Origin: an uncultured Lachnospiraceae bacterium
Lineage (GTDB): Bacteria > Bacillota > Clostridia > Lachnospirales > Lachnospiraceae
Direction of reading: 5' to 3'
DNA: 64,000 nucleotides
NCBI GenBank assembly: GCA_902779355.1
Contig: CACZBF010000010.1
Coordinates: forward strand, 53,427 to 117,426
Shown here piece after piece: positions 26,699 through 34,251 of the stretch (its first letter is position 1; the number at the start of each line of letters is the position of its first letter). The position numbers and the translations under genes were made by a program. The notes under the pieces are model-generated. The model saw only the letters and a list, made by a program, of their open reading frames with translations, made no database searches and was not told where the DNA came from.

Positions 26699-28378
26699 AT
26701 GGAAAACATCATCATCGTGGATCCTTTTTCTACCGGGGTCAATTTTTTTGAGGACATTCTGCAGCGCGGATTCCATCCCGTGGCGATCTGGACAAAGCGG
26801 AGCGAGATGCTCTTTGAAGTGATGGAGGAGGTACGTGCACCGATCGAGCACCGCTACAAGAGCGTTGCGGATTTCTATGTGGAATGCGAGACCTATGAAA
26901 AAACCCTTGCGATGGTGCGGGATCTGAAACCGAAATTCATCCTGCCCGGCGCGGATCTCGGGATCGAGCTCTCCACGCATCTGGCGGATGACCTGGGGCT
27001 GCCGGGGAATCCGTATGAGCGGATTCCGCAGTACACGAACAAATTCCTGATGCACCAGACCCTGATCGACCACGGCGTACGCGGCATCCGTGGCAAGATC
27101 GTCCACAACCTGGATGAGACGCTGGAATATTACCGTTCCCAGGGATTTACAGGATGCGTGCTGAAGCCGTACCGCGGCGCCAGTTCCGTGGACGTGCGGA
27201 TCTGCGACAGCGAAGAGGAGTTGAAAGCGGCATACGAGGAGGTCTTCGCGAGCGGCAATTACATGGGCGGCGAAGAGGAAGGGATGCTCCTGCAGGAATG
27301 CATTGTCGGTACAGAGTATATCGTCAACACGGTTTCCTATGCCGGGAAGCATAAACTTTCCGCGATGTGGAAGCATTCCAAGAAAAAGGTGGAAGGCGGC
27401 GGCATGGTCTATAATTATACCGAGACCTTAAGCCGGCCGGAGACCGGTTCCACAGCACTTGTGAATTATGCGTTCGCCGTGCTGAACGCGCTCGGTGTGG
27501 AATACGGCAACGTCCACAGCGAGTTTATGATCGATAAAAACGGCCCTGTCCTGATCGAAGTGAACTGCCGCCCGATGGGCAGCAACATGTCGGCGGAGTT
27601 TTTGGATCAGATCTGGGGACATCATGAAACGGATCTTTGTCTCGATGCTTACCTGCATCCGGAGGCGTTCCTCGCACATGTCAACGATCCGTTCCGTCCG
27701 CTTGCAAAAGGCTTGAAAAAGCACTTGATCACTGCGAAGGAACAGGAAGTCATTTCTTCCCCGGCCCTGACGCTTATCCGCCGGCAGAAGAGTTTTTGCA
27801 AGGCAAGTCTCGGGAAAGCCGTCGGAGAACGCCTTGCCAGAACTGTCGATCTGGATACGGCAGCGGGCATCGTCTACCTTGTCAATAAGGATGAAGCGCA
27901 GCTCTACCGCGACCGGAACTTCCTTGAGCGTGCAGAGGAGATGGCGTTCCCGATGCTCTTCTCCGAAAAGAGAAAAGACGCTTCCGAGAAGCCGGAGACA
28001 CTTGCCACGGTGGAAGAAGTGATGGACGCGTTGAAACCGGTGGGCTCGGTACTGCTCCTTTCCAATGAAACCGACAGCCTCCCGGGCGTTACGGTCGTCG
28101 ACGCGGACCAGGTGACGAAATTGCAGGGCGGCTATCAGACCGGCATTCTGGATCTCGCGTTCAAAGAGAATGAGGACTACGAAGAGATGGCAGAAGCCTT
28201 TTATGCGCTTGCCGATCAGGTCCGTGAAGACGGTCTGCTCGTGGTCCCGGAGCGGACATATTGGCATTTTTCGAGCGGGATGGAGTCCTTTGAGATCCTC
28301 TGCGAAGCGGTGGGCTTTTTGATCGAAGCGCCGAACGTCGACACGGGGAAAGTGTTCCTTGCGAGAAAGCGCGGATAA
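26699..28378 (+). CDS. ATP-grasp ligase-like protein with a C-terminal Rossmann-like domain
   Basis: 559 residues. The N-terminal part (about 1-105) is a pre-ATP-grasp fold; ATP-grasp features follow: CVLKPYRGASSVDVRIC (about 155), the MLLQECIVGTEYIVNTVSY hinge (about 195) and IEVNCRPMGSNM (about 285). Such proteins join a carboxylate to an amine, as in amino-acid ligases. The last 120 residues (LDLAFKENEDYEEM, LADQVREDGLLVVPE) resemble the C-terminal half of a class I methyltransferase without a SAM-binding Gly-rich loop. GTG 26690 is only 1 nt from AAGGAG, so ATG 26699 is preferred. Possibly it attaches an amino acid to the glycan or its precursor. Confidence 0.75.
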   Translation: MENIIIVDPFSTGVNFFEDILQRGFHPVAIWTKRSEMLFEVMEEVRAPIEHRYKSVADFYVECETYEKTLAMVRDLKPKFILPGADLGIELSTHLADDLGLPGNPYERIPQYTNKFLMHQTLIDHGVRGIRGKIVHNLDETLEYYRSQGFTGCVLKPYRGASSVDVRICDSEEELKAAYEEVFASGNYMGGEEEGMLLQECIVGTEYIVNTVSYAGKHKLSAMWKHSKKKVEGGGMVYNYTETLSRPETGSTALVNYAFAVLNALGVEYGNVHSEFMIDKNGPVLIEVNCRPMGSNMSAEFLDQIWGHHETDLCLDAYLHPEAFLAHVNDPFRPLAKGLKKHLITAKEQEVISSPALTLIRRQKSFCKASLGKAVGERLARTVDLDTAAGIVYLVNKDEAQLYRDRNFLERAEEMAFPMLFSEKRKDASEKPETLATVEEVMDALKPVGSVLLLSNETDSLPGVTVVDADQVTKLQGGYQTGILDLAFKENEDYEEMAEAFYALADQVREDGLLVVPERTYWHFSSGMESFEILCEAVGFLIEAPNVDTGKVFLARKRG

Positions 28379-28393
28379 GGAAGAAGGCCAGCC

Positions 28394-28422
28394 TTGTTTT
28401 TCGCGAGGCGTTGTGTTATAAT
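28394..28422 (+). promoter_or_regulatory. Strong promoter of the 50-residue membrane peptide gene
   Basis: TTGTTT (28394-28399), 17 bp, TATAAT (28417-28422), with TG one base ahead of the -10 box, giving an extended -10. It begins 15 bp after the stop of the ATP-grasp gene. Confidence 0.75.
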
Positions 28423-28454
28423 TCCAGATATCTGAAAACAATGGGGGTAGCGTG

Positions 28455-28607
28455 ATGACACCTGAAGGTTTTTTAATCGTATTCTTTGCATTGATCCTGC
28501 TGGTCGTGATAGCGGCGGTAGCGGCTGTCGTGGCGATCATTTCGGGCGCAACGACTGCGATCCTGGATGAAGAGGATACGGAAGCAGAGGAAGAGGGCAC
28601 GCTCTAA
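28455..28607 (+). CDS. Small single-span membrane protein of 50 residues
   Basis: This open frame reads MTPEGFLIVFFALILLVVIA at the start, continues with an Ala/Val-rich helix to about residue 36 and ends in an acidic tail rich in Asp and Glu. GTG 28452 is an in-frame alternative start; GGGGG lies 7-11 nt ahead. It has its own extended -10 promoter and its own intrinsic terminator, so it is probably a real, separately expressed gene. No family is recognised. One helix plus a charged cytoplasmic tail would suit a regulator of a membrane partner, but nothing shows which. Confidence 0.65.
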   Translation: MTPEGFLIVFFALILLVVIAAVAAVVAIISGATTAILDEEDTEAEEEGTL

Positions 28608-28629
28608 CCGGTGTTCATGAAAGATCAAT

Positions 28630-28666
28630 GCCCTTTATGCCGTTTGGCATAGGGGGCTTTTCTTTT
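28630..28666 (+). terminator. Intrinsic terminator ahead of valS
   Basis: The arms 28630-28641 and 28646-28657 pair over 12 positions including G-T pairs, with loop GTTT, followed by TTTTCTTTT. It closes the small membrane protein gene. The remaining 31 bp before valS show no T-box. Confidence 0.85.
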
Positions 28667-28697
28667 GTAAAGATGACAGAAAAAAGAGGATTGGAAG

Positions 28698-31349
28698 ATG
28701 AAAGAACTCGCAAAAACCTATGATCCGAAAGGAATTGAGGATCGCTTATATGCAAAATGGGAGGAGAACGGCTACTTCAAACCCGATCAGGACAAGAGCA
28801 AGAAACCGTTCACGATCGTGATGCCGCCTCCGAATATCACGGGGCAGCTGCACATGGGCCATGCCCTGGACAATACCCTGCAGGATATCCTGATCCGCTA
28901 TAAACGGATGAAGGGGTACCGGACCCTTTGGCAGCCCGGCACGGACCATGCGGCGATCTCGACTGAGGTCAAGGTCATCGAGTCGCTCAAAGAGAAAGGG
29001 ATCGAAAAAGATTCCCTCGGCCGCGAAGGCTTTTTGGAGAAATGCTGGGAGTGGAAAGCAGAGTATGGTTCCCGCATCATCAAGCAGCTGAAAAAGATGG
29101 GGTCTTCCGCGGACTGGAGCAGAGAGCGCTTTACGATGGACAAAGGCTGCTCTGACGCGGTGCTTACGGTTTTCTGCAAGCTGTATGAGGAGAAAAAGAT
29201 CTACAAAGGCTCCCGCATCATCAACTGGTGTCCGGTCTGCCGCACGAGTATCTCCGATGCGGAAGTGGAATACGAGGAGCAGGAAGGCTTTTTCTGGCAC
29301 ATCAATTATCCAGTGGTCGGTGAAGAAGGACGGTTTGTCGAGATTGCGACAACGCGGCCGGAGACACTGTTCGGCGATACCGCTGTGGCGGTAAACCCGG
29401 AGGATGACCGCTATAAAGACATCGTCGGGAAGACGTTAAAACTTCCCTGCACAGACCGTGAGATCCCGGTCATTGCGGACTCCTATGTGGATCCGGAGTT
29501 TGGGACCGGGTGTGTAAAGATCACGCCGGCGCATGACCCGAACGACTTCGAGGTCGGTAAGCGCCACAACTTAGAAGAACTCGTGGTCATCAACGACGAT
29601 GCAACGATGAATGAAAACGCCGGTAAATATGCGGGGATGGACCGCTATGAGTGCCGTAAAGCTCTGCTTGAGGATCTGAAAGAGCAGGGTTTGCTGGTGA
29701 AGACCGTGCCCCATACGCATAACGTCGGGACGCACGACCGCTGCGGGACAACCGTGGAGCCGATGGTGAAGGCGCAGTGGTTCGTGAAGATGGACGAGCT
29801 GATCAAGCCGGCGGCGGAGGGTGTGCGAAACGGCGAAGTGACGCTCCTCCCGAAGCGGATGGAAAAGACCTACTTCAACTGGACGGATAATATCAGAGAT
29901 TGGTGCATCAGCCGTCAGCTCTGGTGGGGACACCGGATTCCAGCTTATTACTGCGATGACTGCGGTGAGATCGTGGTCGCAAAGAGTGAGCCGACCGTTT
30001 GTCCGAAGTGTGGCGGCACGCATTTTACGCAGGACCCGGATACGCTGGACACCTGGTTCTCTTCGGCGTTGTGGCCGTTTTCCACGATGGGGTGGCCCGA
30101 GGATACGGACGACCTTAAGACGTTTTATCCCAATGATGTGCTCGTGACGGGGTATGACATCATTTTCTTCTGGGTCATCCGCATGATCTTCTCCGGATAT
30201 GAGCATATGGGGAAAGCACCGTTCCATACGGTACTGTTCCACGGGCTCGTGCGGGACGATCAGGGCCGCAAGATGAGTAAATCCCTCGGCAACGGCATCG
30301 ATCCGCTCGAGGTCATCGACAAGTATGGTGCGGATGCGCTGCGTCTCACGCTCGTGACCGGTAACGCCCCGGGCAACGATATGCGTTTTTACTGGGAAAA
30401 AGTGGAAGCATCCCGAAATTTTGCCAACAAAGTCTGGAACGCTTCCCGTTTTATCATGATGAACCTCGGAGACGAGGCAGTGACAGAGCCTGCGACGGCA
30501 GATCTCCGGCCGGCGGACAAGTGGATTCTGTCGCTTGTCAATACGTTGACCAAAGAGATGACCGTCAACATGGAGAAGTTCGAACTCGGTGTGGCGGTAC
30601 AGAAAGTATACGATTTTATATGGGAGGAGTTCTGCGACTGGTACATTGAGATCGCAAAGACCCGTACTGCGCCGGATCAAAAAGCAGCAGACCCGGCATC
30701 GGCAAATGCGGCACTGTGGACGTTAAAGACCGTGCTGACGCAGGCATTGAAATTGCTGCATCCGTTTATGCCGTTCATCACGGAGGAGATCTACTGCACG
30801 CTGAACCCGGAGGAGCCCTCGATCATGATCGCAACTTTTCCGGAGTATCGCGAGGATTGGAACTTTGCAGAGGACGAGAAGATCTTATCCTATGCAAAGG
30901 AACTCGTGAAAGCGGTCCGCGTGCTCCGCAATGAGCGCAACGTCCCGCCGCAGAAACGTTCCCACATGATCGTCGTGGCGGAAAAAGAAGATGTGCGAAG
31001 AGCTTTTGAGCAGGGGAAAGAGGCGTATCTGCGCCTGGCCTTTGCATCGGATGTGGAGATCAAAGGAGAGACCGCCGGGATTCCGGAGGATGCGGTTTCT
31101 GTGGTCATCCGTGATGCGGTGCTCTACATTCCGATGAAAGAGCTCGTGGATGAAAAGAAAGAGATCGAGCGTCTGCAGAAAGAAAAGGAACGCCTGACGA
31201 AAGAGCTCGCGCGCTCCAACGGCATGCTGAACAACGAGAAGTTCCTGTCCAAAGCACCGGCGGAGAAGATCGCGGAGGAAAAGGCGAAGCTGTCACAGTA
31301 TGAAGAGATGATGGCAAAGGTGGAGGAGCAGCTGAAGAAGCTCACCTGA
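28698..31349 (+). CDS. valS: Valyl-tRNA synthetase
   Basis: A class I synthetase of 883 residues, the usual length. It shows the HIGH-type motif PPPNITGQLHMGHAL (about 41), the editing domain with TTRPETLFGDTAVAVNP (about 218), the KMSKS motif in GRKMSKSLGNGIDP (about 523), WNASRF in the anticodon-binding part and a C-terminal coiled coil (about 815-883) rich in Lys and Glu, typical of ValRS. CPVCRTSISDAEVEY and CPKCGGTHF are Cys pairs seen in bacterial ValRS. AGAGGA precedes the ATG. folC starts 2 bp after the stop. Confidence 0.98.
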   Translation: MKELAKTYDPKGIEDRLYAKWEENGYFKPDQDKSKKPFTIVMPPPNITGQLHMGHALDNTLQDILIRYKRMKGYRTLWQPGTDHAAISTEVKVIESLKEKGIEKDSLGREGFLEKCWEWKAEYGSRIIKQLKKMGSSADWSRERFTMDKGCSDAVLTVFCKLYEEKKIYKGSRIINWCPVCRTSISDAEVEYEEQEGFFWHINYPVVGEEGRFVEIATTRPETLFGDTAVAVNPEDDRYKDIVGKTLKLPCTDREIPVIADSYVDPEFGTGCVKITPAHDPNDFEVGKRHNLEELVVINDDATMNENAGKYAGMDRYECRKALLEDLKEQGLLVKTVPHTHNVGTHDRCGTTVEPMVKAQWFVKMDELIKPAAEGVRNGEVTLLPKRMEKTYFNWTDNIRDWCISRQLWWGHRIPAYYCDDCGEIVVAKSEPTVCPKCGGTHFTQDPDTLDTWFSSALWPFSTMGWPEDTDDLKTFYPNDVLVTGYDIIFFWVIRMIFSGYEHMGKAPFHTVLFHGLVRDDQGRKMSKSLGNGIDPLEVIDKYGADALRLTLVTGNAPGNDMRFYWEKVEASRNFANKVWNASRFIMMNLGDEAVTEPATADLRPADKWILSLVNTLTKEMTVNMEKFELGVAVQKVYDFIWEEFCDWYIEIAKTRTAPDQKAADPASANAALWTLKTVLTQALKLLHPFMPFITEEIYCTLNPEEPSIMIATFPEYREDWNFAEDEKILSYAKELVKAVRVLRNERNVPPQKRSHMIVVAEKEDVRRAFEQGKEAYLRLAFASDVEIKGETAGIPEDAVSVVIRDAVLYIPMKELVDEKKEIERLQKEKERLTKELARSNGMLNNEKFLSKAPAEKIAEEKAKLSQYEEMMAKVEEQLKKLT

Positions 31350-31350
31350 C

Positions 31351-32664
31351 ATGAAGGCATACGAAGAAGCAGTCGGATATATCGAGCAGATTCCGAAGTT
31401 TTCAAAAAAAAGAGATCTGAAGGATACACGGGAACTGATGAAGCGCTTATCTGATCCGCAGGAGCGCTTTGCATGCATACATGTCGCGGGCACGAACGGC
31501 AAAGGTTCGGTCTGCGCCATGTTATCCCGTGCCTTGACGGACGTGGGGGTGAAGACCGGACGGTTTACATCCCCTCATCTTTGTGAACTCATCGAGCGGA
31601 TTGCGGTCAATGAAGAGGTGATCTCCAAAGAGCAGTTTCTCACTGCTTTTCAAATGGTATCCACAGCTGCGAAAGAAATGGAGTCGGAGGGATATGCCCC
31701 TCCGTCTTATTTTGAGGTTTTGTTTGCGATCGGTATGGTCATTTTTGCAGAGGAAAAGGTGGACTATGCGCTCATAGAGACCGGTCTTGGCGGGCGGCTT
31801 GATACGACAAATATCATCGAAGACCCTGCGCTTGTCATTATCACTTCCATCGGCATGGATCACATGAAATATCTCGGAAACGATATCGCATCCATCGCGA
31901 GGGAAAAAGCGGGGATCATCAAGGAAGGCTGCGGGGTGGTATTTGACGGTTCTAACGAGATCGCACGTCGTGAGATCATCGATCGCTGCAGGGAAGTCGG
32001 CGCGGCTTATTACGAAATAGGTGAACAAACCGTGAAAGATACGCGGATTCGGGGAAATGCGGTTGATTTTTCCTGCAAATCCTTATATGATGATACTGTT
32101 ATGATCACACTGCCTTTTCCTGCGATTTATCAGGCGAGGAACGGCGCAGTGGCGTTTCGCGCAGCGGAGCTTTTGAAGCCGCTCGGCGTGGAAAAGAGAG
32201 CGCAGATCCTGAAGAGCTTTGCGAAGACCGTCTGGCCCGGCAGGATGCAGGAGATCGAAGAAGGAGTGATCCTTGACGGAGCGCACAACGCGGACGGGAT
32301 CGAAGCGTTTGTAAAAACCGTGCAGGCGGTGGGCGGAAATAACCCGGTGCTTTTGTTTTCGCAGATGGCGGACAAGGATCTTTTATCCTCTGCCCAAAAG
32401 CTGGCGGAGATTCCGTGGAAGAAGCTGATCCTGACAGGGATTCCGGGAAGCAAGACGCATACCGTGGACGAGATGCGGCGAGCCCTTGAGGAAGCAGGCG
32501 TGCCCGGAAACCGGATCGTGATCGAAGAAGAGATCCAAAAAGCCTATCGGATTTTGAAGGAAAACAGAGAAGCGGACGGCGTTGCCTTTTGTGCCGGCTC
32601 GCTCTATCTGATCGGAGAACTTTTGAATATGCAAAAGAAACCGGATAAGGAGGGAGATCAATGA
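31351..32664 (+). CDS. folC: Folylpolyglutamate/dihydrofolate synthase FolC
   Basis: A Mur-ligase-fold enzyme that adds glutamate to folates. The 437 residues have the P-loop VAGTNGKGSVCAML (about 46), TSPHLCELIERI, the LIETGLGGRLDTTN motif (about 142), TSIGMDHMKYLG and ILDGAHNADGIEAF (about 306). valS-folC order is common in Bacillota. The ribosome site is probably inside the end of valS. It overlaps the next small ORF by ATGA. Confidence 0.96.
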   Translation: MKAYEEAVGYIEQIPKFSKKRDLKDTRELMKRLSDPQERFACIHVAGTNGKGSVCAMLSRALTDVGVKTGRFTSPHLCELIERIAVNEEVISKEQFLTAFQMVSTAAKEMESEGYAPPSYFEVLFAIGMVIFAEEKVDYALIETGLGGRLDTTNIIEDPALVIITSIGMDHMKYLGNDIASIAREKAGIIKEGCGVVFDGSNEIARREIIDRCREVGAAYYEIGEQTVKDTRIRGNAVDFSCKSLYDDTVMITLPFPAIYQARNGAVAFRAAELLKPLGVEKRAQILKSFAKTVWPGRMQEIEEGVILDGAHNADGIEAFVKTVQAVGGNNPVLLFSQMADKDLLSSAQKLAEIPWKKLILTGIPGSKTHTVDEMRRALEEAGVPGNRIVIEEEIQKAYRILKENREADGVAFCAGSLYLIGELLNMQKKPDKEGDQ

Positions 32665-32801
32665 TCGACTTTGAAGAAGAATTGAAAAATTATGAACCGA
32701 GTCTGGAGATCGAAGAGGCTGTCGATAATATCTACAGTCATGATCTGACAGATCTGACGGATATTTTCAGGGAAATGTTAGAGGAAAGCAGAAGGGCTTG
32801 A
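32661..32801 (+). CDS. Small acidic protein of 46 residues
   Basis: MIDFEEELKNYEPSLEIEEA begins this short frame, which ends MLEESRRA. It is about one third acidic and probably helical. It starts in the ATGA overlap with folC, has AAGGAGGGAG just ahead of the ATG, and stops 4 bp before the next gene, so it fits an operon gene well. No family is recognised. Confidence 0.7.
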   Translation: MIDFEEELKNYEPSLEIEEAVDNIYSHDLTDLTDIFREMLEESRRA

Positions 32802-32805
32802 GACT

Positions 32806-34239
32806 ATGATCTGTGTCTATTGCGGAGGGGAGTTAAAGCCCAAGGGCGATCGCTGTCCCGGCTGCGGCAGAAATGTACGGATGATCAAAAAGCTGATCGC
32901 GACCTCTAACGCGCTTTATAACGAAGGCCTGAAGAGGGCGCTGATCCGGGATCTGTCCGGCGCTGCGGATGTGCTCCGTACCAGTTTAAAACTATATAAG
33001 CTAAACATTCCGGCGAGAAACCTTCTGGGACTCGTCTATTTTGAGATGGGAGAAGGCGTGCGCGCGATGAGCGAGTGGGTCATCAGCAAGAATTTTCTCC
33101 CGGAGGACAATCCGGCAGGCAGATATCTCAATGAGATTCAGAACAGTCCTGCCCAGCTGGAAGTGATCAATCAGACCACTAAAAAGTATAATCAGGCGCT
33201 TCTTTACTGTCGTCAGGACAGCAGTGATCTGGCAGTGATCCAGTTGAAAAAAGTGTTGTCGGTGAACCCGAAGATGGTCCGGGCTCATCAGCTGTTGGCT
33301 TTGCTCTATATCCAGGAACAGCGGTATGATCAGGCCAAAAAGACGCTTCGGAACGCGCTGAAACTGGACGGCAGCAATGTCACGACGCTCCGGTATCTGA
33401 AGGAATGCAATCTTGCCCTGAAACATGAGCCGGATCGCAAAAAGAAGGAAAAGCAGAATAGGGAGCTCATCAGTTATGCCAGTGGAAATGATACCATCAT
33501 CCAGCCGGTGAAACTGCGGGACAATACGGCGTTGACGACCGTATTGAACATCCTGATCGGTGTCGGGATCGGTGTGCTGATCACATGGTTTCTCGTGGTG
33601 CCGGGCGTTAAGACGTCGGTACGCAATGAGATGAATGTCCAGGTCACGGCGGCAAATGAGACTATTGCGGATAAGGAACAGACCATCCTTTCCCTGCAGA
33701 ACCAGGTGGATCAGATGGAGTCACAGATCGAAGCGGCGAAGCTCGGAGAAGAAGAATCCGATACACGTCTGACCAGCTATCAGCAGCTTTTGAACGCGTA
33801 TGTGGCTTATGCCAATGAGGACGTGGATGCGGCGGGTGTCGCGCTCGCTTCCGTCAATGCGGATTATCTGGATACTTCCGCGCAGGATGCGTATGAGACG
33901 ATCAATACGCAGGTGAACGAACAGTACATGGATGCAGCGTACCATGCGGGAGATGCTGCTTATAATGAAGGCCGGTATGATGATGCCATCCAGGAATTCT
34001 TAAAGATCATGGTACTCGATGAGACCTATCATTCCGGTGATGCGCTTTATTCTCTGGCACAGGCATACAGCAAAAACGGGGACGATCAGAACGCGGCGAC
34101 CTATTACCGCAAGATCGCAACCCTCTATCCGGATACACAACGCGCGCGGACAGCGGAGCGCTTCCTTGCGGAGTACGCAGACACCGCAGAGGATCAGGAA
34201 GCGGAGGATACAACTGCTGAGACAGCGCCGGCGGAGTAA
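32806..34239 (+). CDS. Zinc-ribbon, TPR-repeat membrane protein
   Basis: 477 residues. An N-terminal zinc ribbon (CVYCGGELKPKGDRCPGCG, residues 3-21) is followed by TPR helices (about 35-205), including the unit AHQLLALLYIQEQRYDQAKK. Then come one membrane segment (about 245-265), a coiled coil (about 285-325) and a second TPR region outside (about 380-460, AGDAAYNEGRYDDAIQEFLKI), ending in an acidic tail. TPRs on both sides of the membrane suggest a scaffold that links cytoplasmic and external partners. The penicillin-binding protein 12 bp downstream is a candidate partner; this is inference from position only. Confidence 0.85.
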   Translation: MICVYCGGELKPKGDRCPGCGRNVRMIKKLIATSNALYNEGLKRALIRDLSGAADVLRTSLKLYKLNIPARNLLGLVYFEMGEGVRAMSEWVISKNFLPEDNPAGRYLNEIQNSPAQLEVINQTTKKYNQALLYCRQDSSDLAVIQLKKVLSVNPKMVRAHQLLALLYIQEQRYDQAKKTLRNALKLDGSNVTTLRYLKECNLALKHEPDRKKKEKQNRELISYASGNDTIIQPVKLRDNTALTTVLNILIGVGIGVLITWFLVVPGVKTSVRNEMNVQVTAANETIADKEQTILSLQNQVDQMESQIEAAKLGEEESDTRLTSYQQLLNAYVAYANEDVDAAGVALASVNADYLDTSAQDAYETINTQVNEQYMDAAYHAGDAAYNEGRYDDAIQEFLKIMVLDETYHSGDALYSLAQAYSKNGDDQNAATYYRKIATLYPDTQRARTAERFLAEYADTAEDQEAEDTTAETAPAE

Positions 34240-34251
34240 GGGATCGTATTT

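Noticed and set aside
28608..28697. T-box leader for valS
   Set aside because: The gap is 90 bp and is mostly the terminator of the small gene; no T-box sequence is present.
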